Assembly (NCBI GenBank): GCA_049115715.1
Contig: JAGDZQ010000019.1
Location: forward strand, 62,001-126,000
DNA from: JAMZMI01 sp049115715
Lineage (GTDB): Bacteria > Bacteroidota > Bacteroidia > Cytophagales > Cyclobacteriaceae
DNA: 64,000 nucleotides
Direction: 5' to 3'
The notes beneath the pieces are model-generated. The model saw only the letters and a list, made by a program, of their open reading frames with translations, was not told the origin of the DNA and did no database searches. The first letter of the stretch is position 1, and each line of letters starts with the position of its first letter. Positions 1-8,232 of this stretch are shown here, piece by piece. The position numbers were made by a program, and so were the translations under genes.

Positions 1-740
1 TTCTTGTTAAATTGATCTATCAATGGCCCATATTCTTCCTTTGGAATATTGCCAAGCTCTTCCCATTTAGTTTTGAGCTCCTTTACCTTCTCAAACCGAG
101 CCTTACCGTGAACACCTTCTAATTTGGAAGCCTCCTTCACCAAATCTTCATAAGCTGATTTGTTCTTTTCTCCTAGACGCTTTTTATCTTCATAAAAGGC
201 TTTTTTCTTATCAAAAAAACCTGAAACGATTGACCAAAATTCTTCTTCGAGTTGTGATTGTTCCTCCTCGGGGGCGTTACCAGTCTTTATCCATCTGGTC
301 TTAATTTCATGAATCTCAGCGGTAGCTTCCTTCCAATTGATTTTATCAACGGTAACTTTTGCTTCTTCTATCAGAGTCTTTTTTATCTCCGAATTCCTCT
401 CTCTATTCTTATTTATGATATCCGTAAGCAAGGCTTCCTGCTTAAGCAATCTATCTAGCAAAGATTGGTAATCACCCAGTCCATCATGAGATAAAAGTAC
501 TTCTTTGAGGTGAACAAGCTTCATAAGGAAAGAACCTTTATTGATAGATTCTTCTATGATTTTCTCAAGTTCAGAGACCTTGTTTTCGAGTTCAGAGAAT
601 CGATCCTCAAAATATCTGAAAGATGCTTCCGGATCGTCTTCTCTGACTTCTCCAATTACTCTTTCGGGGGTTTCTCCCCAAGTTTTTAGAAGTACTTTAC
701 TATCTCGTATTACTCCAAATGTTGTTTCCTTTTCTTCCAC
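1..740 (-). CDS. DUF349 domain-containing protein, C-terminus beyond window
   Basis: Partial gene, open from a GTG at 740 to the window edge (246 codons visible). The translation is strongly charged and helical, with repeated W-x-E/K-x-G-type units such as WIKTGNAPEEE and WEELGNIPKEEYGPL, which is the pattern of DUF349 repeats. An N-terminal segment of about 100 residues precedes the repeats. Reading upstream from the GTG there is no ATG before an in-frame stop, so GTG is the likely start. DUF349 proteins are cytoplasmic and of unclear function. The gene is divergent from ettA with an 80-bp gap. The family call is from pattern recognition. Confidence 0.8.
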   Translation of the reverse strand, partial: MEEKETTFGVIRDSKVLLKTWGETPERVIGEVREDDPEASFRYFEDRFSELENKVSELEKIIEESINKGSFLMKLVHLKEVLLSHDGLGDYQSLLDRLLKQEALLTDIINKNRERNSEIKKTLIEEAKVTVDKINWKEATAEIHEIKTRWIKTGNAPEEEQSQLEEEFWSIVSGFFDKKKAFYEDKKRLGEKNKSAYEDLVKEASKLEGVHGKARFEKVKELKTKWEELGNIPKEEYGPLIDQFNK

Positions 741-819
741 TGTATTTGAAAAGCGAATTATTTAATAAAGCTGATTTAGAATTCTTGTAAATTCGAAATC
801 ATTTTGAAAAATCTCAACC

Positions 820-2502
820 ATGTCTGACGAAAAAATCATCTTTTCAATGGCCGGGGTAAATAAAATCTACCCCCCAAAGAAACAAGTTTTAAAGAACATT
901 TACTTATCCTTTTTTTATGGAGCCAAAATTGGTGTCCTTGGTCTAAACGGATCAGGAAAGTCTTCATTGCTCAGTATCATAGCAGGAATCGATAAAGAGT
1001 TTCAGGATGAGGTTGTTTTTTCCCCTGGATTCAGTGTTGGCTTATTGGAACAAGAACCAAAATTGGATCTCAATAAAACGGTCAAAGAGGTAATAAGCGA
1101 GGCTGTATCTGAAATTACAGATTTGCTGAAGGAATACGATGAGATTAATTTAAAATTCTCAGAACCGGAAATTCTTGAAGATCCTGACAAGATGAACGAC
1201 TTGATCGAAAAACAGGGAAAAGTACAGGAAAAATTGGATCATGCTGGGGCATGGGAACTCGACTCCAAACTGGAACGAGCAATGGATGCACTCAGAACTC
1301 CTCCCGAAGACGCTATCATTAAAAATCTATCCGGTGGTGAAAAAAGAAGAGTGGCGCTTTGCCGTTTGCTTCTTCAAAAGCCAGATGTATTGTTATTGGA
1401 TGAACCTACCAACCACTTGGATGCGGAATCGGTACATTGGCTTGAACAACACCTGCAACAGTATGAGGGCACTGTCATTGCTGTAACTCACGATAGATAT
1501 TTTCTAGACAATGTAGCTGGTTGGATTTTAGAATTGGATCGAGGTGAGGGTATTCCATGGAAAGGAAACTACTCTAGCTGGCTGGACCAGAAGCAAACAC
1601 GGCTAAAGGCAGAAGAGAAAACAGAGTCAAAACGCCAGAAGACTCTGGAAAGAGAATTGGAATGGGTGCGAATGTCTCCAAAGGGTCGTCAGTCTAAGGC
1701 AAAAGCACGTTTAAGTGCATACGATAAGTTACTTGGGCAAGAAGGAAAAGAAAAAGAATCTCAGCTAGAGTTATACATTCCTCCGGGACCAAGGCTTGGA
1801 GCTAAGGTGATAGAGGCAAATGGAGTTTCTAAATCTTATGGTGAAAAAGTGCTTTTCGAAGATCTAACCTTTAGCCTGCCTCAAGGTGGAATTGTAGGAA
1901 TAGTAGGTCCAAATGGCGCAGGAAAAACAACCCTTTTCAACCTCATCACTGGAAAAGAGCAGCCTGATGCTGGTACTTTCGAAGTTGGTGAAACTGTAGA
2001 AATGGCTTATGTCGATCAGGAACATGATGACCTAAAGCCTGACCAGTCTGTATTCCAGGCTATTTCTGGAGGGAATGAGATCATTCAATTGGGAGGAAGA
2101 GAGATGAATGCGCGTGCATATGTAAGTCGTTTCAACTTCTCGGGATCTGATCAAGAAAAGAAAGTGGGCATCCTATCAGGTGGAGAGCGGAACAGAGCCC
2201 ATCTGGCCATCACACTCAAGCAGGGAGCAAATCTTGTGCTGCTTGATGAACCTACGAATGATTTGGATGTCAATACACTTAGGGCTCTGGAAGAGGCTCT
2301 GGAGAACTTTGCAGGGTGTGCTGTTGTCATATCCCATGATAGATGGTTCTTGGATAGAATAGCAACGCATATCCTAGCTTATGAGGGCGATTCCCAAGTT
2401 TATTGGTTTGAGGGCAATTATTCTGATTATGAAGAAAATCGTAAGAAAAGGCTAGGTGATAAGGAACCAACAAGGGTCAAATACAAAAAGTTGATGAAAT
2501 AA
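820..2502 (+). CDS. ettA: Energy-dependent translational throttle protein EttA (ABC-F ATPase)
   Basis: 560 residues, full length for EttA. Two ABC cassettes on one chain without membrane segments: Walker A GLNGSGKS (41-48) and GPNGAGKT (363-370), signatures LSGGE (170-174 and 452-456), Walker B LLLDEPTNHLD (around 191-201) and LVLLDEPTNDLD in the second half. The linker region after about residue 240 is rich in Lys/Arg/Glu, as in the ABC-F P-site tRNA-interaction motif. In E. coli, EttA binds the ribosomal E site and gates entry into elongation according to the ADP/ATP ratio; the same role is inferred here. Monocistronic, followed by a strong intrinsic terminator. Confidence 0.95.
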   Translation: MSDEKIIFSMAGVNKIYPPKKQVLKNIYLSFFYGAKIGVLGLNGSGKSSLLSIIAGIDKEFQDEVVFSPGFSVGLLEQEPKLDLNKTVKEVISEAVSEITDLLKEYDEINLKFSEPEILEDPDKMNDLIEKQGKVQEKLDHAGAWELDSKLERAMDALRTPPEDAIIKNLSGGEKRRVALCRLLLQKPDVLLLDEPTNHLDAESVHWLEQHLQQYEGTVIAVTHDRYFLDNVAGWILELDRGEGIPWKGNYSSWLDQKQTRLKAEEKTESKRQKTLERELEWVRMSPKGRQSKAKARLSAYDKLLGQEGKEKESQLELYIPPGPRLGAKVIEANGVSKSYGEKVLFEDLTFSLPQGGIVGIVGPNGAGKTTLFNLITGKEQPDAGTFEVGETVEMAYVDQEHDDLKPDQSVFQAISGGNEIIQLGGREMNARAYVSRFNFSGSDQEKKVGILSGGERNRAHLAITLKQGANLVLLDEPTNDLDVNTLRALEEALENFAGCAVVISHDRWFLDRIATHILAYEGDSQVYWFEGNYSDYEENRKKRLGDKEPTRVKYKKLMK

Positions 2503-2525
2503 CTCAATAGCAACTGATATAAGAA

Positions 2526-2566
2526 AAGAGGCTGTTCAAAAAGTGTTTGAACAGCCTCTTTCTTTT
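2526..2566 (+). terminator. Intrinsic terminator after ettA
   Basis: A perfect 15-bp stem (2526-2540 with 2546-2560) around a 5-nt loop AAGTG, followed by a T-rich run TCTTTT. It lies 23 bp beyond the ettA stop. Confidence 0.9.
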
Positions 2567-2614
2567 ACCAAGGTTTTTAGCGATTTAAACTTTGTCTATA
2601 GATTGATTTAAGCA

Positions 2615-2743
2615 ACCTGAACCCAATTATAAGTGTCACTTATAAAAACCTTTGACCGTCGCTATGAGTCTTTTAGCTTTAAAATTTTGATAAAAAGACG
2701 TGATAGTCCCATGATTTCAAAGATTCCTTCAGTGCCTCCTTCG
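2615..2743 (+). repeat. Dispersed intergenic repeat, copy A
   Basis: About 125 bp closely matching the reverse complement of 42581-42700. The best conserved core is 2666-2729, containing TATGAGTCTTTTA, TTTTGATAAAAAGACGTGAT and CAAAGATTCCTTCAG. The adjacent 2743-2760 (TTCGACAGGCTACAGATGAC) looks like a decayed form of the GTCATCCTGAGCTTGTCGAA-type repeat common in Bacteroidota intergenic DNA. No coding frame crosses it. It lies in the 339-bp gap between ettA and the convergent receptor gene. Confidence 0.75.
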
Positions 2744-2841
2744 ACAGGCTACAGATGACGTATTTTTATATAATTATAAGTTGAGCTCAGATTAAAATGG
2801 TATTGAAGTAATTCTCGAATATATCGAAACTGATTTTCAAG

Positions 2842-5800
2842 CTAATGCTTGAACTTCGAAACTTTGCTTACCAAATCGTCTGTTATTTGCGAGACCTTCC
2901 TGGTCTTATCCGTATAGGTCGACATACCAGATGCTAACTCATTTGCAGAACTGGCCACTTCTTCAGTACCTGCAGCAGTCTGCTCAGATATCACCACAAT
3001 ACCTCTCGAAATGTCTACCACATTCTTTACATCAGCTGTTTGCTGATTTACTCGAATCACTATTTGTTCGGATTTAACCAAAGTTTCCTGGTATTGGTCC
3101 GCAATCTTCTGAAAGGCCAACAATGATTCTCGAGAAGCATCATCTCCTGCTTTGATCTGTTCTCCCATATCTCCAATCAACTTTGCTGTTGAATTGGTGT
3201 CCTTTTGAACAGCTCCAATTAGATCTTGAATTTCGCTCACCGAGTTTTTAGACCCCTCAGCCAATTTCCTTATTTCATCCGCCACTACGGCAAAGCCTCT
3301 TCCTGATTCTCCTGCTTGTGCTGCTTCAATTGTTGCATTTAGAGCTAAAAGATTGGTTTGTGCTGCAATCTCTTTAATAATCTCTACAACTGAACTAATT
3401 CTTTCAGACCCCTTGGTTAAATCAGAAATCGAATCATTTGTTTGAATTGAGTAGCTTAATATCTTCTGCATACTTTGATTCAGTTTTTCAATTAGACTCA
3501 TCCCTTTCCGACTTATTCCAGACCCTATATCGGCCGTCTGGTTGATCTTCTCAGCTTCTCTAATCATATCATTTGCTGAAGTAAGAATATCTTCCAGCAA
3601 ATTGGAAGATTGATCTATTTGGGACTGCTGTTCGGATGCTCCATGACTAATTTCCGAAATGGCTGATGAAATTTCTCCCGTATTTAAATTCATCTCCTCA
3701 GTACTCTCCAACATTTCTCCAGAAGAATTGCCAATAACAGTGACTTGCGAAGCAATATCGCCTAGCAAGCTCCTGAGGTTATCAATTGCTGTGTTCAAGT
3801 TCTCTGTAAGTCTTTTAATATCTCCTCTTGCCCTGCCCGTGTACTGACTTGTCAAATCTCCATTTGCCAGATTGCCAATTACGTGATTAATATCATTGAA
3901 TGGCTCTGATACGGACTCAAACAGAGAATTAATAGATTCTGCTAAATATTTCCACTCCCCATCCTTATTGACCGTTTCTATCCTCGCATTGAAGTTTCCT
4001 GACTCTACCGCCGCTTTCACCACAAAGTTGGTTTCATCTATAGCTGCTTTTAGCAAATCACCTTGCTCCTTGAGTTTCGAATTTTGAGTTATCACCTGCT
4101 CAGTTGCCTCATCCACTTTTCGCTCCAGCAATAATCTGTCAGCCAGTATCTTAGCTTGCCTATGTCTATATATCCATATACCTGAAGTTGCTAATGCAAT
4201 TATTACTAAAGACCTAAACCACCATGTGGCCCAGAAAGGTGGGCGAATAAAAACTTTAATTATGGCCGGCTGCTCATTCCAAACTCCATCATTATTGGAA
4301 GCCTTGACCTTAAAAGTATACGTTCCCGGATTCACGTTTGTATAGGAAACTTTTCTCTCATCGCCAGCCAAGACCCATTCGTCCTGTAATCCTTCCAGAA
4401 TATATTGGTATTCGTTTTTGTGACTTTGCTTGTAGTTTATTCCAGTGTATTCAAAGGAGAAAAAGTTTTGATCATAATTCAATTCAATTTTATCAGCTAG
4501 AATAATATTTTTCTTCAGGACTCCATTTACATCAGTTTGGACATCCTTGTTAAATAACTTGAATTTTGTAATATAAACGGGAGGTTTAGTCGCATTGTCT
4601 CTTAAATCCTTGGGATCAAACTTGTTAAAACCATCATTACCTCCAAAAATCAGCTCACCTGTTGATAACTTTATGCTATTTCTTGGCATGAACTGATTTC
4701 CTTGGAGCCCTTCTCCCTTATCATAGTTCTTGATAATCATGCTATCAGTCTGAATCCTGCTGAGTCCGTTGTTGGAACTTACCCATATGTAGCCATCGTC
4801 ATCTTCTAAAATTCCTTGAATACTATTACTTGGCAGTCCATCTTCTTTAGTGAAAATGGAGAACTTATCTGTTTTCCTATCGAGTAGGTTTAAGCCTCCG
4901 GTATTGGTTCCAACCCAAAGTCTATCTTTTGAATCAATTAACAATGCGAAGGTGCACTTGTTAGTCAAATCTCCTTCCTTGCCTCCGGCTTCATACTGAT
5001 GAACAAATCCAGTATCATAGTTAAAGACGACAAGTCCAGCCTGGTCATTGGCTATCCAAAGATTCCCTTCATCGTCTTCTATAATCTTATTGATACTGCA
5101 AGTACGCAAAATTGGAACCTGATCCAGCATAGTCTTGAAGCTATCAGTCTCCCTATCATAAAGGCATAACCCTGCCCCCCAAGTTCCTATCCACAGCCTT
5201 CCTTTACTGTCAGTAAACAGATCAAAAATATTATCAGTAGGTAGGCTATTGGGGTCATCCTTGTCGTATTTATAATGTTTGACTCTACTTGTTTTAGGGT
5301 TGTAATAGTTGAGTCCGCCATTCCACATTCCCAGCCAAATGCCTCCTGACTCATCATATTCCAAAGCCAATACTTTATTGTTAGTAATACTTCCTTTTGG
5401 ATTGTCAGGATCATGATAGAGGTGTGTAAAAGAGTCTGATTGTCGGTCGTAGAAACTAATCCCTCCTCCATCGGTAGCGACTGCCAGCGTACCATCTTTG
5501 TTTTCTGCATAGCCCGCTGTGTAATTACTCAATAGGCTGCCATCGTCTGCAGGATTATTGCGATACAACCCAAAGCTGTATTTCACATAGTCACTTACAC
5601 ATACTCCTCCCAGACGCGTGCCCACCCACATGTTTTCATTGGAATCGATCATAATTATGGACATGATATTGCTGCTTAAACTCAAATCGTCATTAGCCTC
5701 GTTTCCAAAACTTGTAAAAGTTCCTTCTTCATTGAACAAACACAATCCTCCATCGGTTGCTATCCAAACTTCCCCTTTTTCATTTTCAGCTATTGATTTT

Positions 5801-6636
5801 ACATAATCATCAGTCAGGCTTTTTGGATTTTGGCTTTCATGCACGTAATGCAATACTATTCCTGTATTTAAATCCATCATATCAAGACCGTTTTGGAAGT
5901 ATCCAATCCAGAGTCTGTTTTTACTATCAATAAAAAGAGATTTCACATCATTGGAAGAAATTTTCCGACCTGAGTCTTCCCTTTTATCAGATCCATAATG
6001 AACGAAGGATTCCCTGGTACTTTGACGGACATTTAAACCTTTATTCGTCCCAATCCAAAGGCGGCCAAGTTTGTCTTCAACTATCGCAGACACATCGCTT
6101 CCCCGGAATAAATTAGGACCTGTCAAATCCTCAACTATGTTAAGAAAATCGTTGGTATTCTTTCTATACATTGAGAGTCCTTCCTTTGTACCAATCCAGA
6201 CATTCTCCTTAGAATCTTTAAACAGGCAAAATATAGCATCATGATTAATAGAGTTGGCTTTCTCATCTTCCATAAAATGGACAAATTCGTTTTGTTCCCT
6301 ATCATATTTATTTAATCCATTGAAAGTCCCAATCCAGATATTACCATCCCCATCTTCCAAAAGGCTGGAAATCCAGTTATCAGATATTGATGTGGAGTCG
6401 TCAATCTCGTTGCGAAATATATCAAATGAATAGCCATTGTAAACGTTCAGACCATCTTCAGTACCAATCCACACGAAACCATACCGATCTTCCATAAGAG
6501 CTGTCACATTGCCCTGAGAAAGCCCCTGATCAACACCAAGTCGATTATACTTTAGGTTGCCTTTTTGACCAACAGACAAGTATCCTGTAATCAATACACA
6601 GCATGTGAATATTATCCTTAAAAGAGTCTTTTTCAT
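2842..6636 (-). CDS. Hybrid receptor: Reg_prop propeller, Y_Y_Y domain, TM, HAMP-like region, methyl-accepting chemotaxis domain
   Basis: 1264 residues. A signal peptide (about 1-23) is followed by some 650 residues of repeats of the form D-x-x-G-x-(L/I)-W-(I/V)-G-T, as in Reg_prop two-component propellers. Then come a Y_Y_Y domain (about 735-795, PGTYTFKVKASNNDGVW), one membrane segment (about 800-822), a coiled linker, a HAMP-like stretch (about 912-965, ANGDLTSQYTGRARGDI) and a chemotaxis signalling hairpin with the tip EIAAQTNLLALNATIEAAQA (about residues 1085-1104). In known Bacteroidota systems this sensor half usually feeds a histidine kinase or hybrid regulator; here it feeds an MCP output. 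No cheA, cheW, cheR or cheB lies nearby. The stretches are in one open frame, so this is a true fusion. The ligand is unknown, possibly a glycan by analogy with hybrid two-component sensors. Confidence 0.92.
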   Translation of the reverse strand: MKKTLLRIIFTCCVLITGYLSVGQKGNLKYNRLGVDQGLSQGNVTALMEDRYGFVWIGTEDGLNVYNGYSFDIFRNEIDDSTSISDNWISSLLEDGDGNIWIGTFNGLNKYDREQNEFVHFMEDEKANSINHDAIFCLFKDSKENVWIGTKEGLSMYRKNTNDFLNIVEDLTGPNLFRGSDVSAIVEDKLGRLWIGTNKGLNVRQSTRESFVHYGSDKREDSGRKISSNDVKSLFIDSKNRLWIGYFQNGLDMMDLNTGIVLHYVHESQNPKSLTDDYVKSIAENEKGEVWIATDGGLCLFNEEGTFTSFGNEANDDLSLSSNIMSIIMIDSNENMWVGTRLGGVCVSDYVKYSFGLYRNNPADDGSLLSNYTAGYAENKDGTLAVATDGGGISFYDRQSDSFTHLYHDPDNPKGSITNNKVLALEYDESGGIWLGMWNGGLNYYNPKTSRVKHYKYDKDDPNSLPTDNIFDLFTDSKGRLWIGTWGAGLCLYDRETDSFKTMLDQVPILRTCSINKIIEDDEGNLWIANDQAGLVVFNYDTGFVHQYEAGGKEGDLTNKCTFALLIDSKDRLWVGTNTGGLNLLDRKTDKFSIFTKEDGLPSNSIQGILEDDDGYIWVSSNNGLSRIQTDSMIIKNYDKGEGLQGNQFMPRNSIKLSTGELIFGGNDGFNKFDPKDLRDNATKPPVYITKFKLFNKDVQTDVNGVLKKNIILADKIELNYDQNFFSFEYTGINYKQSHKNEYQYILEGLQDEWVLAGDERKVSYTNVNPGTYTFKVKASNNDGVWNEQPAIIKVFIRPPFWATWWFRSLVIIALATSGIWIYRHRQAKILADRLLLERKVDEATEQVITQNSKLKEQGDLLKAAIDETNFVVKAAVESGNFNARIETVNKDGEWKYLAESINSLFESVSEPFNDINHVIGNLANGDLTSQYTGRARGDIKRLTENLNTAIDNLRSLLGDIASQVTVIGNSSGEMLESTEEMNLNTGEISSAISEISHGASEQQSQIDQSSNLLEDILTSANDMIREAEKINQTADIGSGISRKGMSLIEKLNQSMQKILSYSIQTNDSISDLTKGSERISSVVEIIKEIAAQTNLLALNATIEAAQAGESGRGFAVVADEIRKLAEGSKNSVSEIQDLIGAVQKDTNSTAKLIGDMGEQIKAGDDASRESLLAFQKIADQYQETLVKSEQIVIRVNQQTADVKNVVDISRGIVVISEQTAAGTEEVASSANELASGMSTYTDKTRKVSQITDDLVSKVSKFKH

Positions 6637-6970
6637 ATTGTAAGAAAGTTGGTGAATCCTTCTAAAAAAATAGAATTACGTTAACATTAAATATTGTGAA
6701 TTTTCAGGTTAACCACCAGTTTTTTCGATTAACATAATTTACACATGCGGTCCGTAACAGATCAAATTCCACCTAATCATGCCAAATAATAAGATGGATG
6801 GTTTGAATGGTAGTCATCATTTATCCTAACTAAACCAGCTATCAATGAAATTTTAAAAGCTGACCTACTATACTTCATTTACCATCGTGTTTAACTGAAT
6901 AACCGTGAGAGCTGAACATTAATCTGAATCAATAAATACATCTTGGGCATGAATCTATTCGATGAAGCGC
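6637..6970. other. Intergenic region upstream of the hybrid receptor
   Basis: AT-rich, no gene-like frame. It must hold the promoter of the minus-strand receptor gene, but I found no clear TTTG/TAnnTTTG pair reading toward it. Confidence 0.4.
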
Positions 6971-7004
6971 AAAAAATAAGGCATGAATCAGATTTATCCA
7001 TGCC
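6971..7004 (-). terminator. Intrinsic terminator of the Cys-rich lipoprotein gene
   Basis: Read on the minus strand: a 9-bp stem (6996-7004 with 6980-6988, one G-T wobble), a 7-nt loop, then TTATTTTTT (complement of 6971-6979). It sits 60 bp beyond the stop of the gene at 7064-7927. Confidence 0.8.
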
Positions 7005-7063
7005 CCTCCCCTTATATCTCAAAACAGATGTGTATGATATCGAATCAATATGAATATTACGTT

Positions 7064-7927
7064 CTAATCACCCTCTACGCTACTAAATATAAGAATTGGA
7101 TCAATAGCTTCGTTCGAAAAGTCAGAACATGTATTTCGACCATCTATGCCCCCAAATTCGCAAATAAGTTCTTTATCATACGAGTAGACCTTTTGTAAGC
7201 CGTCTGAACACCCAACGCAATCATCTATCAGCAGAACACATTCGCTCTTATAACTATACTGTGTTATTCTGGTTCCAGCAGGCGAAGCACTCATTTCAAT
7301 CTGTTTTTTAAGATCACTAAGCCACTCAATGCTATTCATAGGGTCTTCAAGAAAGCACGCGCTCGATGTAAATTTCAGTTTTTCGGCTTCCTCCAAGTCT
7401 TCTTTATCAACTCTTAAAACGAACTGCCTTCCTGACGAGCATATGCATGCTTCACAAAATGAGACCAAAGTCTTTAGTTCTTTGACTTGAATGGTATAAG
7501 GTTCTATTCCTTCTCCTTCAAGGTAGTTGATCATTTCCTGAACCTTGACTAGGTCAGAAGGCTCACCTGAGTTTCCCCAAGGATCAGCACATTGCGTCTC
7601 GTTCCAGTATATGGTAGTCGTGGTAGCATCAGGAAGTCTTTTCACTTTCACTACAGGAATCATAGTGGGAGCCAAACCACATGAAAAGAGGTCAGATGTA
7701 ACTTCAAATGATGAGTTGATAAAATTGTCTTGTATCAAAAATTCTTCAGGAAGATTGATCGGACTGTAATAGGTTGAATCAATTTTGATCTGCCACCCAC
7801 AACCGTCAGCGGCTATTGCTCCAGTATAAGTCAATTGACCAAGAGACCCGATTTCTTTTGAGGGTTTAGCCTCTTCTTCACAAGAAATTAGTGCAACTGA
7901 TAGTAAGAAAATAAGGATATTTTTCAT
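7064..7927 (-). CDS. Cys-rich secreted lipoprotein of three modules, function unknown
   Basis: 287 residues with a short signal peptide and lipobox LISC (Cys16), so probably a lipoprotein. Three modules can be seen: a beta-rich N-terminal part with paired cysteines (GCGWQIKID ... SCGLAP); a middle part starting TQCADPWG and ending CEACICSSGRQFVLRV; and a C-terminal part containing DCVGCSDGLQKVYSY and CEFGGIDGRNTCSDF. About a dozen cysteines suggest disulfides or metal binding outside the cytoplasm. Similar modules occur in uncharacterised Bacteroidota lipoproteins as I recall them; no biochemical function is claimed. Divergent from the outer-membrane protein at 8233. Confidence 0.7.
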   Translation of the reverse strand: MKNILIFLLSVALISCEEEAKPSKEIGSLGQLTYTGAIAADGCGWQIKIDSTYYSPINLPEEFLIQDNFINSSFEVTSDLFSCGLAPTMIPVVKVKRLPDATTTTIYWNETQCADPWGNSGEPSDLVKVQEMINYLEGEGIEPYTIQVKELKTLVSFCEACICSSGRQFVLRVDKEDLEEAEKLKFTSSACFLEDPMNSIEWLSDLKKQIEMSASPAGTRITQYSYKSECVLLIDDCVGCSDGLQKVYSYDKELICEFGGIDGRNTCSDFSNEAIDPILIFSSVEGD

Positions 7928-8232
7928 TTTGAGAGATTATGTTAATTCAATATTTCTGACCCTGAGAATAGATCAAAAGGTTGTAATCAACAGAAAGAAA
8001 ATTCTCCACATGAAATGAATTCCTCATTCTAAAAAGACTTCAGTATGAGTAAAACAGTAATGCTCATAATCGGACACCTGAAATGACCGAAAATGAACAA
8101 AAAAGATCAAAATATCTCCTTATTTCAATATTCCATTTTCCGAAAAACCCCCATAGAAACCTAAAATCAAACTTTATAAAAAAGAATGTGAAAATTTCCT
8201 CATACGGCTTACCCTTTGCGTAAAAGAAGATT
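7928..8232. other. Divergent intergenic region
   Basis: 305 bp between two outward-reading genes, so it should hold both promoters. A TACCCTTTG at 8212-8220, just before the start at 8233, resembles the TAnnTTTG element but has one extra base. A weak ATGAG/CTCAT dyad lies at 8045-8067. Nothing else was recognised. Confidence 0.35.

Noticed and set aside
6983..7198. 71-codon plus-strand frame
   Set aside because: It runs across the terminator and 3' end of the lipoprotein gene; no gene-like features.
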